Below, in pieces: positions 43,601-56,700 of a stretch of DNA of 64,000 bases. Each line of letters opens with the position of its first letter. Position 1 is the first letter of the stretch. The stretch covers positions 1,860,001-1,924,000 of the forward strand of contig NC_057380.1 in the NCBI RefSeq assembly GCF_016906535.1, read 5' to 3'. The DNA is from Rhizoctonia solani (lineage: Eukaryota; Basidiomycota; Agaricomycetes; Cantharellales; Ceratobasidiaceae). A program made the position numbers and the translations under genes. The notes under the pieces are model-generated. The model was not told the origin of the DNA, did not search any database, and worked only from the letters and a program-made list of their open reading frames with translations.

Positions 43601-44073
43601 GTTCATGGGAGGCGCGTCGTGGAATCCCACTTCGTCGAGTCCAACTTCCTTCACTGGCTCTGCGTAATTTGGTGGTAGTGATTTGGACAACCGACGGCCA
43701 AAGGAGATTTGCAGCCGCCCATCGTCTTGAAATGCGGCTTCGGCATCGAGCTTTAATCCAAGTAGGGCTTCACCCCTTTTTTCGGCTAAGTTGAAATAAA
43801 TATAGATTTTATATACCTCGATGTGTGCGTACTCACAGATATCGTGCGCAAACCGTGTTATAAAAGATGCCTCTCCTTGTTCCAGGGTGGATTCATCAGA
43901 ATGCCTGTAGCGAGAATATGCAGGTGGAGAAAAGTGATCGGGCTCCGTTCGAGTGACCGTTTCAAGGCTCTGAGAGAGCATCTCCGAACTTGGCGACTGA
44001 TAGACCCCATTAGGAGTGATAGCCTGTCGATGAGGGGTCTCAGGGGATTTTTCTGCCTATCGTTGCTAACCAT
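40671..44073 (-). CDS. Sterol-type UDP-glucosyltransferase D
   Basis: Exons read by eye include 43837-44073, 43334-43785, 43123-43276, 42946-43072, 42731-42891, 42583-42682, 42481-42521, 42250-42426, 42128-42192, 41907-42065 and 41791-41849, then further exons from 41726 down to the TAA at 40671. Motifs: N-I-M-I-V-G-S-R-G-D-V-Q-P (no intron), F-N-I-G-G-D-P-H-E-L, P-W-T-Y-C-I-S-P, S-P-G-W-G-G-L-D-E (42365), H-H-G-G-A-G (42260), P-F-F-G-D-Q. Compared with C, one base is missing early in exon 1 (about 44040), so the protein may start at the ATG at 43981. One late intron has a GC donor (GCGAGT, near 41387) where C has GTAAGT. The C-terminal region again resembles VPS13-type ends and finishes in a Lys/Gly tail. 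Confidence 0.82.
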
Positions 44074-44808
44074 TGGGAAGAACAGTAGATTTGTGAGAGT
44101 GAATCGAGCAAGGAAAGCAATTGATGTGGTGTTCGATAGGGACCGAGGATAGGATGGTTAGTTTTAGTTGCCTGAAAGTCCTGAGCTTTATTATGCAGCT
44201 TTATAGACACAGCCACCCAATTCGTCGTTACGCGGCTAACGCGGGTTCAACCCGCCCGGACCGCGCGAAGAGTTGGAGAAACGCATAATCATTATTCGCC
44301 CTAACTCTAACCTTCATAATATAGTTCAAAAGCTTCAGTTGCCTAGGACAGGTTGGAACCATAGAGTGTATTTCGTTATCACGTTACTCACGTCAAGGTT
44401 AGTCTCAGCGAAATTGCGACCGAGATATGTGAGTGTATGTTATTCTGTCGTTCGCCTCGCGTACAAAAATGCTCCCGAGATAGGTCCAGCCACTTTCCAC
44501 GTTAAGAAGAGGTGTTCAACAAGCTCAGTAGCACAGCAATGGGCTTGCAGAGTCTACCGCAGCTACTCGGAAGCCGTATCATGAGAGCCATCGTGCTTAT
44601 GATGATATCAGGTTGGTGTGTCCATTGTACGATTCTATCAAGAATTTGGAGCAAACGTGCGCACATGATGATAGCCTTGTGTCACTTGGCGAAAAGTATC
44701 TAAGAAAGAAAACGCCTTCATGTCGAATTTGTGGCATAAATATTCTCTTTGAGCGCATACATGAGCCCAGTAGGAAATTGGGATGCGACATTGTGACTGG
44801 CTCTTGTT
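44074..44808. other. Intergenic region between glucosyltransferase D and chitinase
   Basis: Right copy of the duplicated flank. TATAAAG (minus strand, near 44199-44206) lies about 130 bp before the ATG at 44073. It contains the palindrome at 44241-44255 and the empty retrocopy site at 44662-44674. No gene. Confidence 0.5.
44241..44255. promoter_or_regulatory. Palindrome GCGGGTTCAACCCGC upstream of copy D
   Basis: Identical to the palindrome upstream of copy C, including surrounding GCGGCTAAC and CCGGA bases, while the nearby spacer has diverged. Candidate regulatory dyad. Confidence 0.35.
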
Positions 44809-46991
<2,183 letters not shown>

Positions 46992-47469
46992 TGTTGCAAG
47001 AGCAAGAATCACGTGTCATCTCCTCCAATCCCTTGCTGACATAAGTTAGCTATATCCCTCCATCCTTTCTTTGGCTTTACAACACGCCCCATGGCCACCA
47101 ACTCGTACCAAGGGAGTAAGTAGAGACACACGGCTTAACAATATCTCTATCTTATGCTAAACCACGTTTCTAATGTCAGTTCTACGAAGTACAGTGACAT
47201 TAATACAAGTTTGTCAACCGTAGAAATACAAATCCAACATTCAGATGAAATACGACCTGGTACAAACTTATTATATGAAAGGTTCAAACCTCAATGTTGT
47301 TCCAAAACACAGTATTAATTAGATAGCACTAGCAGTAGCAAACCAGTTCTCAACTTGGCTCAATGTCATGATTGCATACCATTAACCCAATCACACCCAT
47401 TTATTAAAAGAATTGGGTATGTATTGTTTCCAGACGAGCAAATAAATCAAACGAAATACTGGAGGGTGT
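46992..47469. other. Spacer between chitinase and MFS gene
   Basis: 478 bp containing the chitinase promoter and the MFS 3' flank. AT-rich, nothing specific seen. Confidence 0.4.
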
Positions 47470-49766
47470 CTATCGGTTGAGAGGATTGCGTGCTCTCATT
47501 TGTTCTCCCTTGAAGTAGATCCACATTGGGAATGGTACCCCAACCACGATCGCAATCCCTGCCAAAAACGAGTAGCCTCCTCCAATTCCATCGCATCAAA
47601 TAGTCTTTGACCAAAAAGTGGAAATGCAAAACCAAATAAGGAACGGAGAAACGTTGCAGCCGCAATGGCACTGGCAGCATATGTGAAGGAATCGACCAGA
47701 TATAATTGAATCGGCATGCTATAATATATTTAGTCAAGATTGGCCGATTCAGACGCTTAATAAGTTGTTTTGATACTCACAAACAGAACATCATTCCAGC
47801 GCCAAAGATTCCCGACCCGATAATGGGCAATATGTAGTGAGCCTTGACGTGGGCCGTCCATCCATACCAACTAAGGGAGTTAATCGAGAGATACGTGAGA
47901 CAATACAGACAATGCTACACGTATCATACTCACAACAACCCAATAACTATGAGTACAGTTCCAAAAAGCATCGGTGGTATACGGTACTCTGGTTTACCTT
48001 GACCCCCGTTTCTTTCAGAAAGCTAGTGCGAAGCCTATCAAAGGTTGTTGATAAGTCTGCAATCAAGGTACATACTTTCAGGTACAGGGTATTCATTAAC
48101 CGTGAGCCTATCACTGCCGCGAACATAAACCCGATGCCAAGCCCAAGGTATGCCTTGAAATTAGAATACGTTAAAAATGACATAGTTATCAATTTGCATA
48201 ACTCACTAGCCCAGCAATTCCCGGGCCCCAGCCGTAGACGCTAGCAAACAGCGTCGGAAAGGTGACAAACATACTGCAGTCGGCGAAAGTCAATATTGTG
48301 CTCTAGTTTGATTAGGCTTGCTTACAGATAAAGAAGTCCTATATTACCAGAGTTTCATTCGTTAAATGAACTTTGTGATAGCAGGATTAACACACCATAA
48401 ATTCTATAAGTAGATTAGTACATCCTTGATTAGTAGTCCGAGCAAATCTGCTTACATAGCCATGTATAGACTCAGTGAGAAGCAGATCATGCTTCTCATC
48501 AATAACCGCAGTGGCCGACGAAGGTTCTCTGAGAGAACCTCGCCTAAGGAGCCACTTGGGCCCGAATCTTGATATCCATACCGCCGCCTGCTCTATTATT
48601 AGCTTCAATATTTACTTATCACACGGACTTATGCTTACTTCAAGACAGGCGCGTATGTCTCTTGCAGTAAAGGAATCCCAAAAATGGTCGCGATACCGGC
48701 TACAATTGAGATGATTTTGAATACCCACGGATATCCAACATTCTGGGTGATAAATCCCCCTGCAATCTAAAATCAATTAAGCATTTAGGTTATAATACAA
48801 TGGATATCTTGGAGGCTCACCGGACCAATAATTGGACCCATAAGGGGACCTAGAGAAAAGAGCGACATGGCAACCGCCCGGTCTCGTTCGTGAAATAGAT
48901 CCGCTATGGAACCTGCGCCGATTGTGAGAGGCGCAGATCCTCCTATTCCAGCTTTGGTATGGCTTTAATACGTGATATTTTTGTTTCTGGTTATTTACAC
49001 TTACCAAAGAAACGGAAAACAATAAGTGAGGCGGTATCGGGAGCCCAGGCGCAGGCCAGGTTAAATACCAAAAAGAAGATGTTGGAAAGATGCAGTGGCC
49101 AACTACGACCGTAAACTACAGAAGGTATTGGGATCAGCTTGACTAAAATGGAGAGAAATAGACTACCTTCCGAAAGCGGTGTAACAAAAAGAGGACCAAT
49201 AGCCTAATGTAAGTTATGATTGTTGTTTTAGATTTTGATTCATAGATATTTAGCGAGGCACGTACGTATGCGAGGATGAATATACTCAGAGTGAGAGCTG
49301 CTACTGTTGAGTTTGTAATACCGAATGCGTGAGCTATCTCTGGGAGACCAGGCGCTATCATTCTACCCGGGAGTGCAGATAAGGTATCGGTATGCGTTAC
49401 TGTAGGCGATATAATAACAAGACTCACGAGGACGCTAACGGACTGAAGGCCAAAGTGATTAAAGTGAGCTTGTATCCATAACCCCGTGTTACGTCCACAC
49501 TCACGATACTAGTGTATATATGCTAACAATTGCGGCCGCTCCCCACTTCCGATACCCCGGCCATAACCGAGGATTGCGAGGGTCTTCGTCCCAACTGTCT
49601 TGCCCATCCTTTTGCGTGCCCTGCTCACCTGACCAACCTGGTCTTGCGAAGAAACACTCCCCCCGACTAGATGGGTATTGGCTTTCCCCTCATCCAGCGT
49701 GTGCGAGCCTACAGACGCATTATAAGGGCCCGACGTACCGCTCTCATCAACCTTTTCGCTAGGCAT
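47470..49766 (-). CDS. Major facilitator superfamily transporter (DHA1 drug:H+ type)
   Basis: The ATG at 49766 gives a polar N-terminus, then D-P-R-N-P-R-L-W before the first membrane helix, as in fungal DHA1 multidrug transporters. Further exons show [15 protein letters not shown] (motif A region, about 49110), [10 protein letters not shown] (motif C, about 48840), [10 protein letters not shown] and a final [17 protein letters not shown]. It would be a 12-14 helix plasma membrane exporter; substrate unknown. Two frame problems: before D-P-R-N-P-R (about 49600, possibly a very short intron) and one missing G near 47595, after which the right frame ends at TAG 47470-47472. Confidence 0.8.
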
Positions 49767-52336
49767 GGCAAGTGAATTGAGGTGAAGGTAGTTAAAGGAC
49801 GGAGTCAACCTCACCATATAAATACCCCAAAGGCAATATGGTGTCTGAATGACATTGGGTTCCTTTGGTCATGCCGGAGGCCGGTCGCGTGGCAAACGCT
49901 TCTCAGGAAACGCGCGAACCGCAGTTTCCCCACTCAATAGTCACGTGTTGTGTGCCTAGATCTCTTGGCACTCATAACCGTAAATTTAGATATGTTAATA
50001 ATGGGTCACAATGATGTATGGCATTACGCCCTTAAGTAGACAAGTCTACTGGTTTATTTAAAGTGAGTAGATATTATTCTACGGATCGCAGCGACAAGAT
50101 ACAGTTACTCAGGGTGTTCAAACTCGTGGTAGAGTGTTAGTCTCTCGATATACGATGTATATTAGAACCTATCGTGCCACGGTGTGTCTCGTAAATAGAC
50201 AAGCCTTAAGTCACTTGTATTCGTTGAGACTAGAAAAGATAAATTAAATATTCGGGTACTGTACATGAGCATTCGGCTCTTTTAACGGGGTGGCTTGGGT
50301 CTAGGTAATGGTTGGTACATGTGACAAAATTAGGCTAATATAGAGCTAATGAGAGAAGCGTTACCGGTCCGTTACATAGAGCTCATGGCAAAGGGAGTTC
50401 AAGTCCCACATGGGGTTATAAAGAATGGGCCGAAATCACGTTCGAGGTGTGTGCTACTGTCAGAAATTAGGCCATAACACTAGGCTTGGTAGTATAAACA
50501 ATATTTGTGATAATTTGAAGCGATACATAACTTGTAGGGGGTCTGCAAGTCATAAAAGTGACTACAGTATTAGGGTCAGGTTTCTTTCACCAGAAGTCAT
50601 CCTTCAAAGCACTCATCTTTCACAAATAAAACGATACACCACGGAAGCTCACTAATGTATCACTTACACTACAGCACTCGCTCATCGATTATTGTAGTGT
50701 CCGCTCTACAACGTATGTATACACCAGATCAACTTCAATCCGATACAGCCCCACATTTAGCTTTTGATTACTGTATTCTATCAGTGGAGCGATAAAGTTA
50801 CGGAAAGATTTGCTAGTATAAACTCAACCGAATTCTAATTACTCGGAAAATGGCACCAAAACAACCAAATGGGCCAAGTGAGGTAGTTCAGAAGTCAGTT
50901 CACTTGCGAATCAGGGGCAGTTCGCTAAATGTAATTTACGGGGTCAGTGGGCAGCGGGCTTCCATCACCGGAGGTAATTGGTTATTACTGCAATAAGTTT
51001 GAAACTGCTTCGGCGCTCGTTGAACATCAGGATACCAGTCAATATTAAATATTGTATCGCAGCAAGGAATTGTTAGGTCCCGTTCTTAAGATAGATAAGC
51101 GTTCGGCATTCGAAATCTTTGCAAAAGAACAGTTATGGATCCACTGGAAGCCGTTGTGAGGAATTATCCTGATGTACGATTTTCTCCCTCGACTTCAACG
51201 TATCCTCCCAAACTTTATCTCACAACTGTTTTCCCATGCACGTTGTTTAGTTCACATGGCTATCAGCCATTTCCATAGTATTCAATACTTACACTCGGAA
51301 TGGGCAACTGTTTGTGCATAGTTTGATCTGAAAAGCACTTAGTTCTGAGGTTGAATAACCTGTCAGCTGATTGTAGTCAACATTTCCAAATCGAATCTCC
51401 GATGACTTGAAAGTAGGACATGTTGCTCACCCTGCCAAGGGTATTATAGAATGAACTGAATTGATTACGGCATGTATATCACGTTGCCGCACGTGCATAG
51501 TTGCTGTCATTTCAGTCGCATACATCCTCGACTCAGACGCCGCATAATCTAGCACACGTAGATAGCGCCCGGGCGAGAATAAGCCCAACATTACCTCTAC
51601 TAATTAAACAACACAGGGTTCAGGGAAGCATTAATTGCCCGAGTCAGAACACATGAGATGCCAATATAGGTAATGATGGAACATACCGATGCCTGGACCC
51701 CGCCACCAATTATAGTAATTTTGATCACTGCAGCCGTATAGCAACTTATTCAAAGGCACACAACTGATCGCCCCAAATGGCTGTCACTCTTCGATCACTG
51801 ACGTACTGCATCCTTCATTTCGTAAGGCGACAAATTTTTGAGAGTCGATTAGTGCTTATATGTCAGTGATTTAGCAAGTTAGGATTTGTTTGGTCGACCT
51901 CGAAAGACCCCGGTTAGATTTTGCAACAAGAAGGCTTCGGAAGGACCCTTGCAACTCTAAGCTCTTGTGTAAAGATCTACCTCACAAATCCGTGGACTAA
52001 TTTGGGCGGATGAACTCGCGGTTTCGTACTGATTGCCGGTAGTATACATTATACAAATTCCCCCGCCACCCTAGAATAGCAGCGTGGCATACTGAGACAA
52101 CATACGATTTCGAGGCTGTGGTCTCGCAAAGCCAATACTTGCTTTTCAAGGTCGATTCAAGCGTAGCTAGCACCGGGCAGCCGGTTTGATCGTTATTATA
52201 TCGTCCCTTTGGCATGATTTTAAGCCGGCAAGGCGAGACCCAGATGCGACTCACCACTCAGCATCTCTGATTTAACACCTACTGAGAACTACATCAAAAC
52301 TCTCGCGTTCGCTTCCACTGTCACGTTCCAGTTCTC
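49767..52336. other. Gene-poor stretch of about 2.6 kb
   Basis: No frame longer than about 90 codons on either strand has codon structure or motifs I recognise, and I see no LTR, terminal repeat or RNA gene. It is AT-leaning with low internal repetition. It separates the MFS gene from the homeodomain gene and may be decayed transposon sequence. Confidence 0.5.
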
Positions 52337-53640
52337 ATGAGTCAACAGCCATCAGACCACTACAAGCGCAGCATACAGGTGCCTGTCCAAGACAGCACTC
52401 AACGTGGTGTCCAGGTATATCCGGTCGAGCGCGGAAACGAGTTATCGTATCGCGATCCGGGGTAGAACAAATTCATCAGTGGCGAGTAGCACGAATCCTC
52501 AACAATGGCATTCAGTGAGGGCGAATCCCCACAAGGCGTACCTCGTTCAGACCACCACGCAGCGCAACATCAGATGCTAGCCGATACATACTTTCGAAAA
52601 GAGGAAGAGGAGACTTCGAACGAGTTCCGTGGAGAGAGGGGCTTCGCAGACTGCCGGAGGATTTTATACCCAAGACTGTGGGAAATTAAATCTGTCTTTA
52701 ATTTCCGGGTTCATGAATAGAACTCATGCGTATTCTTAACAGCCCATCACGCCCCCTTTCTTTCCTCACCGCCCGCGACCTTTCAACCACTGCGGGACCG
52801 CCAGCACCATCTTAACATGGGATCCAAATGCTCAAGAAAGGAGACATTCTGAATCAGGATATGATCACGCGCATAGCTTCCAGCCACCTCCAGGATCCCG
52901 TACTGACACGACTTCAACTATATTGAGAGGTTCAGCTTCACCTATGAACCGGGACTACGAGCACCACAGACCATCGGGCCTCCGGACACCCTTCCGCGCA
53001 ATCTTTCGGCCCCTATACCACTACAGTACTTCAGTCAGGAAGGAGTTCCGCCGCTCTTTCCGGCCCTGGCAATCATCGCCGTTCCCACTCGCCTTCACAC
53101 ACACCATATTCCTCACAGCAACAATGCCAACAGGGCGCCCACAATCCGGAGGCCGCAGTTCGCTCCACTGAAACCCAACAATATGGTTCCATCCTCTCGT
53201 ATTCCCAGAGCTGATTTAGCATCCACACTCCACCCGCTGGCTATTATGATACGACGAGGGTGTCGCACAGTCCAGAGGAGTTGTCAGAAACAAAGCCAAA
53301 ACGTCGTCGTGCCAACGCAGCACAGCTTAAACTCTTAAATGATACATATTCTCGGACTATGTTTCCGACCACCGAGGAGAGAGCTGATATTGCCCGGCGC
53401 ATAAACATGACTCCTCGCCAGGTGCAGATTTGGTAAGCCAATCCCCCTCGACGCTGACGTTGCTGAAAAAACTACCAAACATCCAGGTTTCAGAATCGCC
53501 GACAGGCTTCAAGACAAAGTCAACTCGAGCATGAGGCATCCTCAGGCTCGAACTTGAAGGAATATACAATGAGGAGCAGACTGACTATTTGCACGGGCCG
53601 GAAGATGATTGATTTATCTTACCTTCAAACTATCAGTTGA
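52337..53640 (+). pseudogene. Homeodomain transcription factor gene with frame problems
   Basis: The homeodomain is clear: P-K-R-R-R-A-N near 53295, a helix with L-L-N-D-T-Y, then T-P-R-Q-V-Q-I-W-F-Q-N-R-R-Q in helix 3, split by a 54-nt intron (53433-53486) between the two bases TG and G of the Trp codon. Upstream sequence is Ser/Pro/Gln/His-rich as in fungal regulators. A start M-S-Q-Q-P-S at 52337 is plausible. The homeodomain frame is blocked upstream by TGA at about 53210 and the polar region before it needs another frame near 52985. It would bind DNA in the nucleus; targets are unknown. It may be a pseudogene or have introns I could not place. Confidence 0.7.
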
Positions 53641-53762
53641 TTTGGTTTCAATCATTCGATTCCAACTGTATATACGCTGGATTGAGGTCTACGTTCTGAA
53701 CTGAAAATGAAAATCTAGTTATAAATACGTGTAAAATCTATAGGTCTAGACGATCCTATAAA

Positions 53763-56700
53763 TCAATCGCTATCAGTATCCTCCGGTTTTGGGCCTCCAA
53801 AGGTCAGCCAGTTAAGTTTGCGAATACGTCTCCTCTCTTCCTGAGCCTTGAGCTGATTTCTCGTCAACTTTTTCTTCTTTGACTTGGGAACTGCGGGGGC
53901 TGCTCCTTCATTCCCACTGCCTGCGGGGTAGCGGAGGCAGACACGGCGGGGGTTGGGGCCTTGCTGGCCCGAGCAGAAGCGGCTGGCGAACCCTTCGGGG
54001 TTGCTTTGAATTTGCCGTCTGCAAAAGCGTCTTCCACAACTGCTGATTTTCCTTGATGGGTCATCCGTCCTGCCGCGACATTCCATATCTCAGGACCTGA
54101 ATTTGAGCTTGGGTGAGGTTCTGAGTACATACGACGAAGCTATTCCACCCACACAGCGCGCCCACGAATTCCTCATTGTGGGAAATAATTGCTACGGCGC
54201 CACCCCAATCACGGATAGCGACGGCGAGACCACCTACAAGGGCCCAGGTTAGAGCAAATTAGGGCTCCAAAACACGTATATGCTTACCTAGCGCCTCCCG
54301 GTCCAAGAAATTTGTAGGTTCTATAATAGGATATAAGAGTGAGTTTCGATCTGATTCTGTGAGCGCAGCACTTGCCATCCAATATCATAATCTAGGGAGG
54401 GTGTCAATAATTATGTAACGGACTATATCTCAGAAATAATCATACCTGTGGGTTGTTCCAGAGTGCCGATGCAATCACCACCTTGACCTTTTGTCCACCA
54501 CTAAGCCCACTCATTTCATTATATTGGGCAATATCCCCATCTAGACCAACATCTTCAAGATGTTTTCTCACAAGGCTGGCAGAAGTATCACGAGTGCCAG
54601 CACCTTCACGCGAAGCTTCCAGGTCATCAAATTGCTGAACAAGCTTAGTAAACCCCTTCTCCAACAATTCTTCACGAGGGATCCATGTGTTGAACTTATG
54701 GTCGAGATTTCGCCATTTCACCTCGTATTGGAAAGATTTTTTTAGCTTTTGGCGACCCATTATCAACTAAAACAGAAAGGAGATTAGATTCAACATCAAC
54801 ATTCGGAATGATATACGCACCTCCAGTTTTCGTTTCTCTCCGTTGCGCCCGATGAAATCTTTCTCAAGCAATTCCTTTTCTTCCTCGGTGAGTACACGTG
54901 TTGACTTTTCAAGTAATTCACCTATCGCGATTCGAAGATTGAGTCACTAAATCAAACCGCCAGCTGGATAACTCACGGTCGTGCCCATCCTGAAAACGCC
55001 ACTGACTGGAATTTCGTTGGTTTCCGAGGTGAGTATAAAGAGTAAAAACAAGAATAAAGTATCCCACATATATTGAACAGCGGTTTTTTCCAGATGCCTC
55101 TCAATATGATGTGTCGCGTGTTGCGATACATAGCCCACACGCAACGCGGGGTGTTTGTAAACCGTTCCTTCTTGCGGCGAAGTTTCCCCCTTTGTGATTT
55201 TGAAATGATTAGTCTTTTCGCTTATCTCTTGCCGCTTTAGATTTAGCTCACAGTCAAAAGTTTGATCAAAGTCGATTTTCCTGCCCCGTTGGGTCCTATG
55301 ATTCCAACTCGACTACCGGTAACAACAGTAGCTGTCAGTAGCCAAGAAATCAAGAAAGATGAGCTTAATTTACCTAGACAAGGACAAGGCACAGCTGACG
55401 TGTGGAGACTCGGCTCCTTCCGGCCAGGATAGGTGAACGTACATTGGCAAGTTTCAGAATGGCCCGAGTGTTACTACGAACGCCCATCAATGAGAGGAGG
55501 GGGGAAAGAAAATTTGACCGAAGTAGCTGCAAGAGTATAGTATGATTTAGCCTCTGGGACCTTTTCGACAAACTTGGATAGGTTCCCAGGATAGTACACG
55601 AGCTGGCGTGTTCTTTAGCGATCCAAGCTTTGGATTGGTTATTCAAACAACTCACCTTCTTGGACTCATAGTGAATAATATCGGTTGTTATGTTGTCGAG
55701 AAATCTAAGTGTCTGGTATGAAGACGACGGAATGAGATAATGTGAGTGTGCTTACCCTGAATCGTGGCTGACGGTGAGCACCGTCACTTTGTCGTGTGCG
55801 ATCAAATAGTCTTCCAACCATTTAACAGATGCCCGATCTATAGACAAGAAACTCGTGTAAGCGCGAGAGCATACAGTTTCATCGAGGCACGAGGGTCATG
55901 AGTCCAATTCATGTTTACGTCTTCTATCTACCTCAAAGCTAGACAGGTATAGTCCGTGTAATGCTATGAGTATACTTCAATGACGAAATCACCAGTCTGT
56001 TGCCTCATGTGTGCTGGTATGGGCTCTGACATGGGTTTAGCCGTTAGGTTCGATGGATAGGTTACTTGATTTTCGCAACCATCCATTCCTGAACATCCAC
56101 CCGAGGGCCCACCGATCGATGGGAATCTTCGCAAAAACGCCCCTGGATCCACTTGTTCCGCCGTACGATCGGAATATGGCCAAAGACCGGCGGTAACGCG
56201 AATAAATGATAGTGATAACTCACATGGTTTGTGGGCTCATCAAGCATCAGCAAATCGGCCTTGTATAACATGGCACGCGCAAGTTCTAGCTTCATTTTCC
56301 ATCCTCCGGATAAGCTGCCTACGGTATGGGACTGGCGTTCATCGTCAAATCCAACTTCACGTAACTGAGCCGCGATCGTCTCGCGTGAAATATTGGCAAG
56401 CTGAGGGTCTGCGATACGCCATTTGCAATAGACGCTATTAGTGATTGATTGCCAGAAAGGGGCATGTACATACCGCTTGCAATGAAATCCAAGATTGATA
56501 AACTGGCATCTTCTCCTTGAAGAGCATGTTCAACCATGATAGCTCGTACCTCGGATTGAGGCGGGAAATTTTCAACCTAGTGATCATGTTAGCCGAATAT
56601 CAACAACGCATACAAGGTTGAAAAATGCTGAAAAACGATTAGGCGCGTAAACGACGAAACGAAGGACCTTGACAGTGAGACGGGAGATATGGTATATCGG

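Noticed and set aside
50385..50420. Possible tRNA T-arm (GAGTTCAAGTCCC) near 50390
   Set aside because: No matching acceptor, D or anticodon stems and no terminator; a chance B-box-like string.
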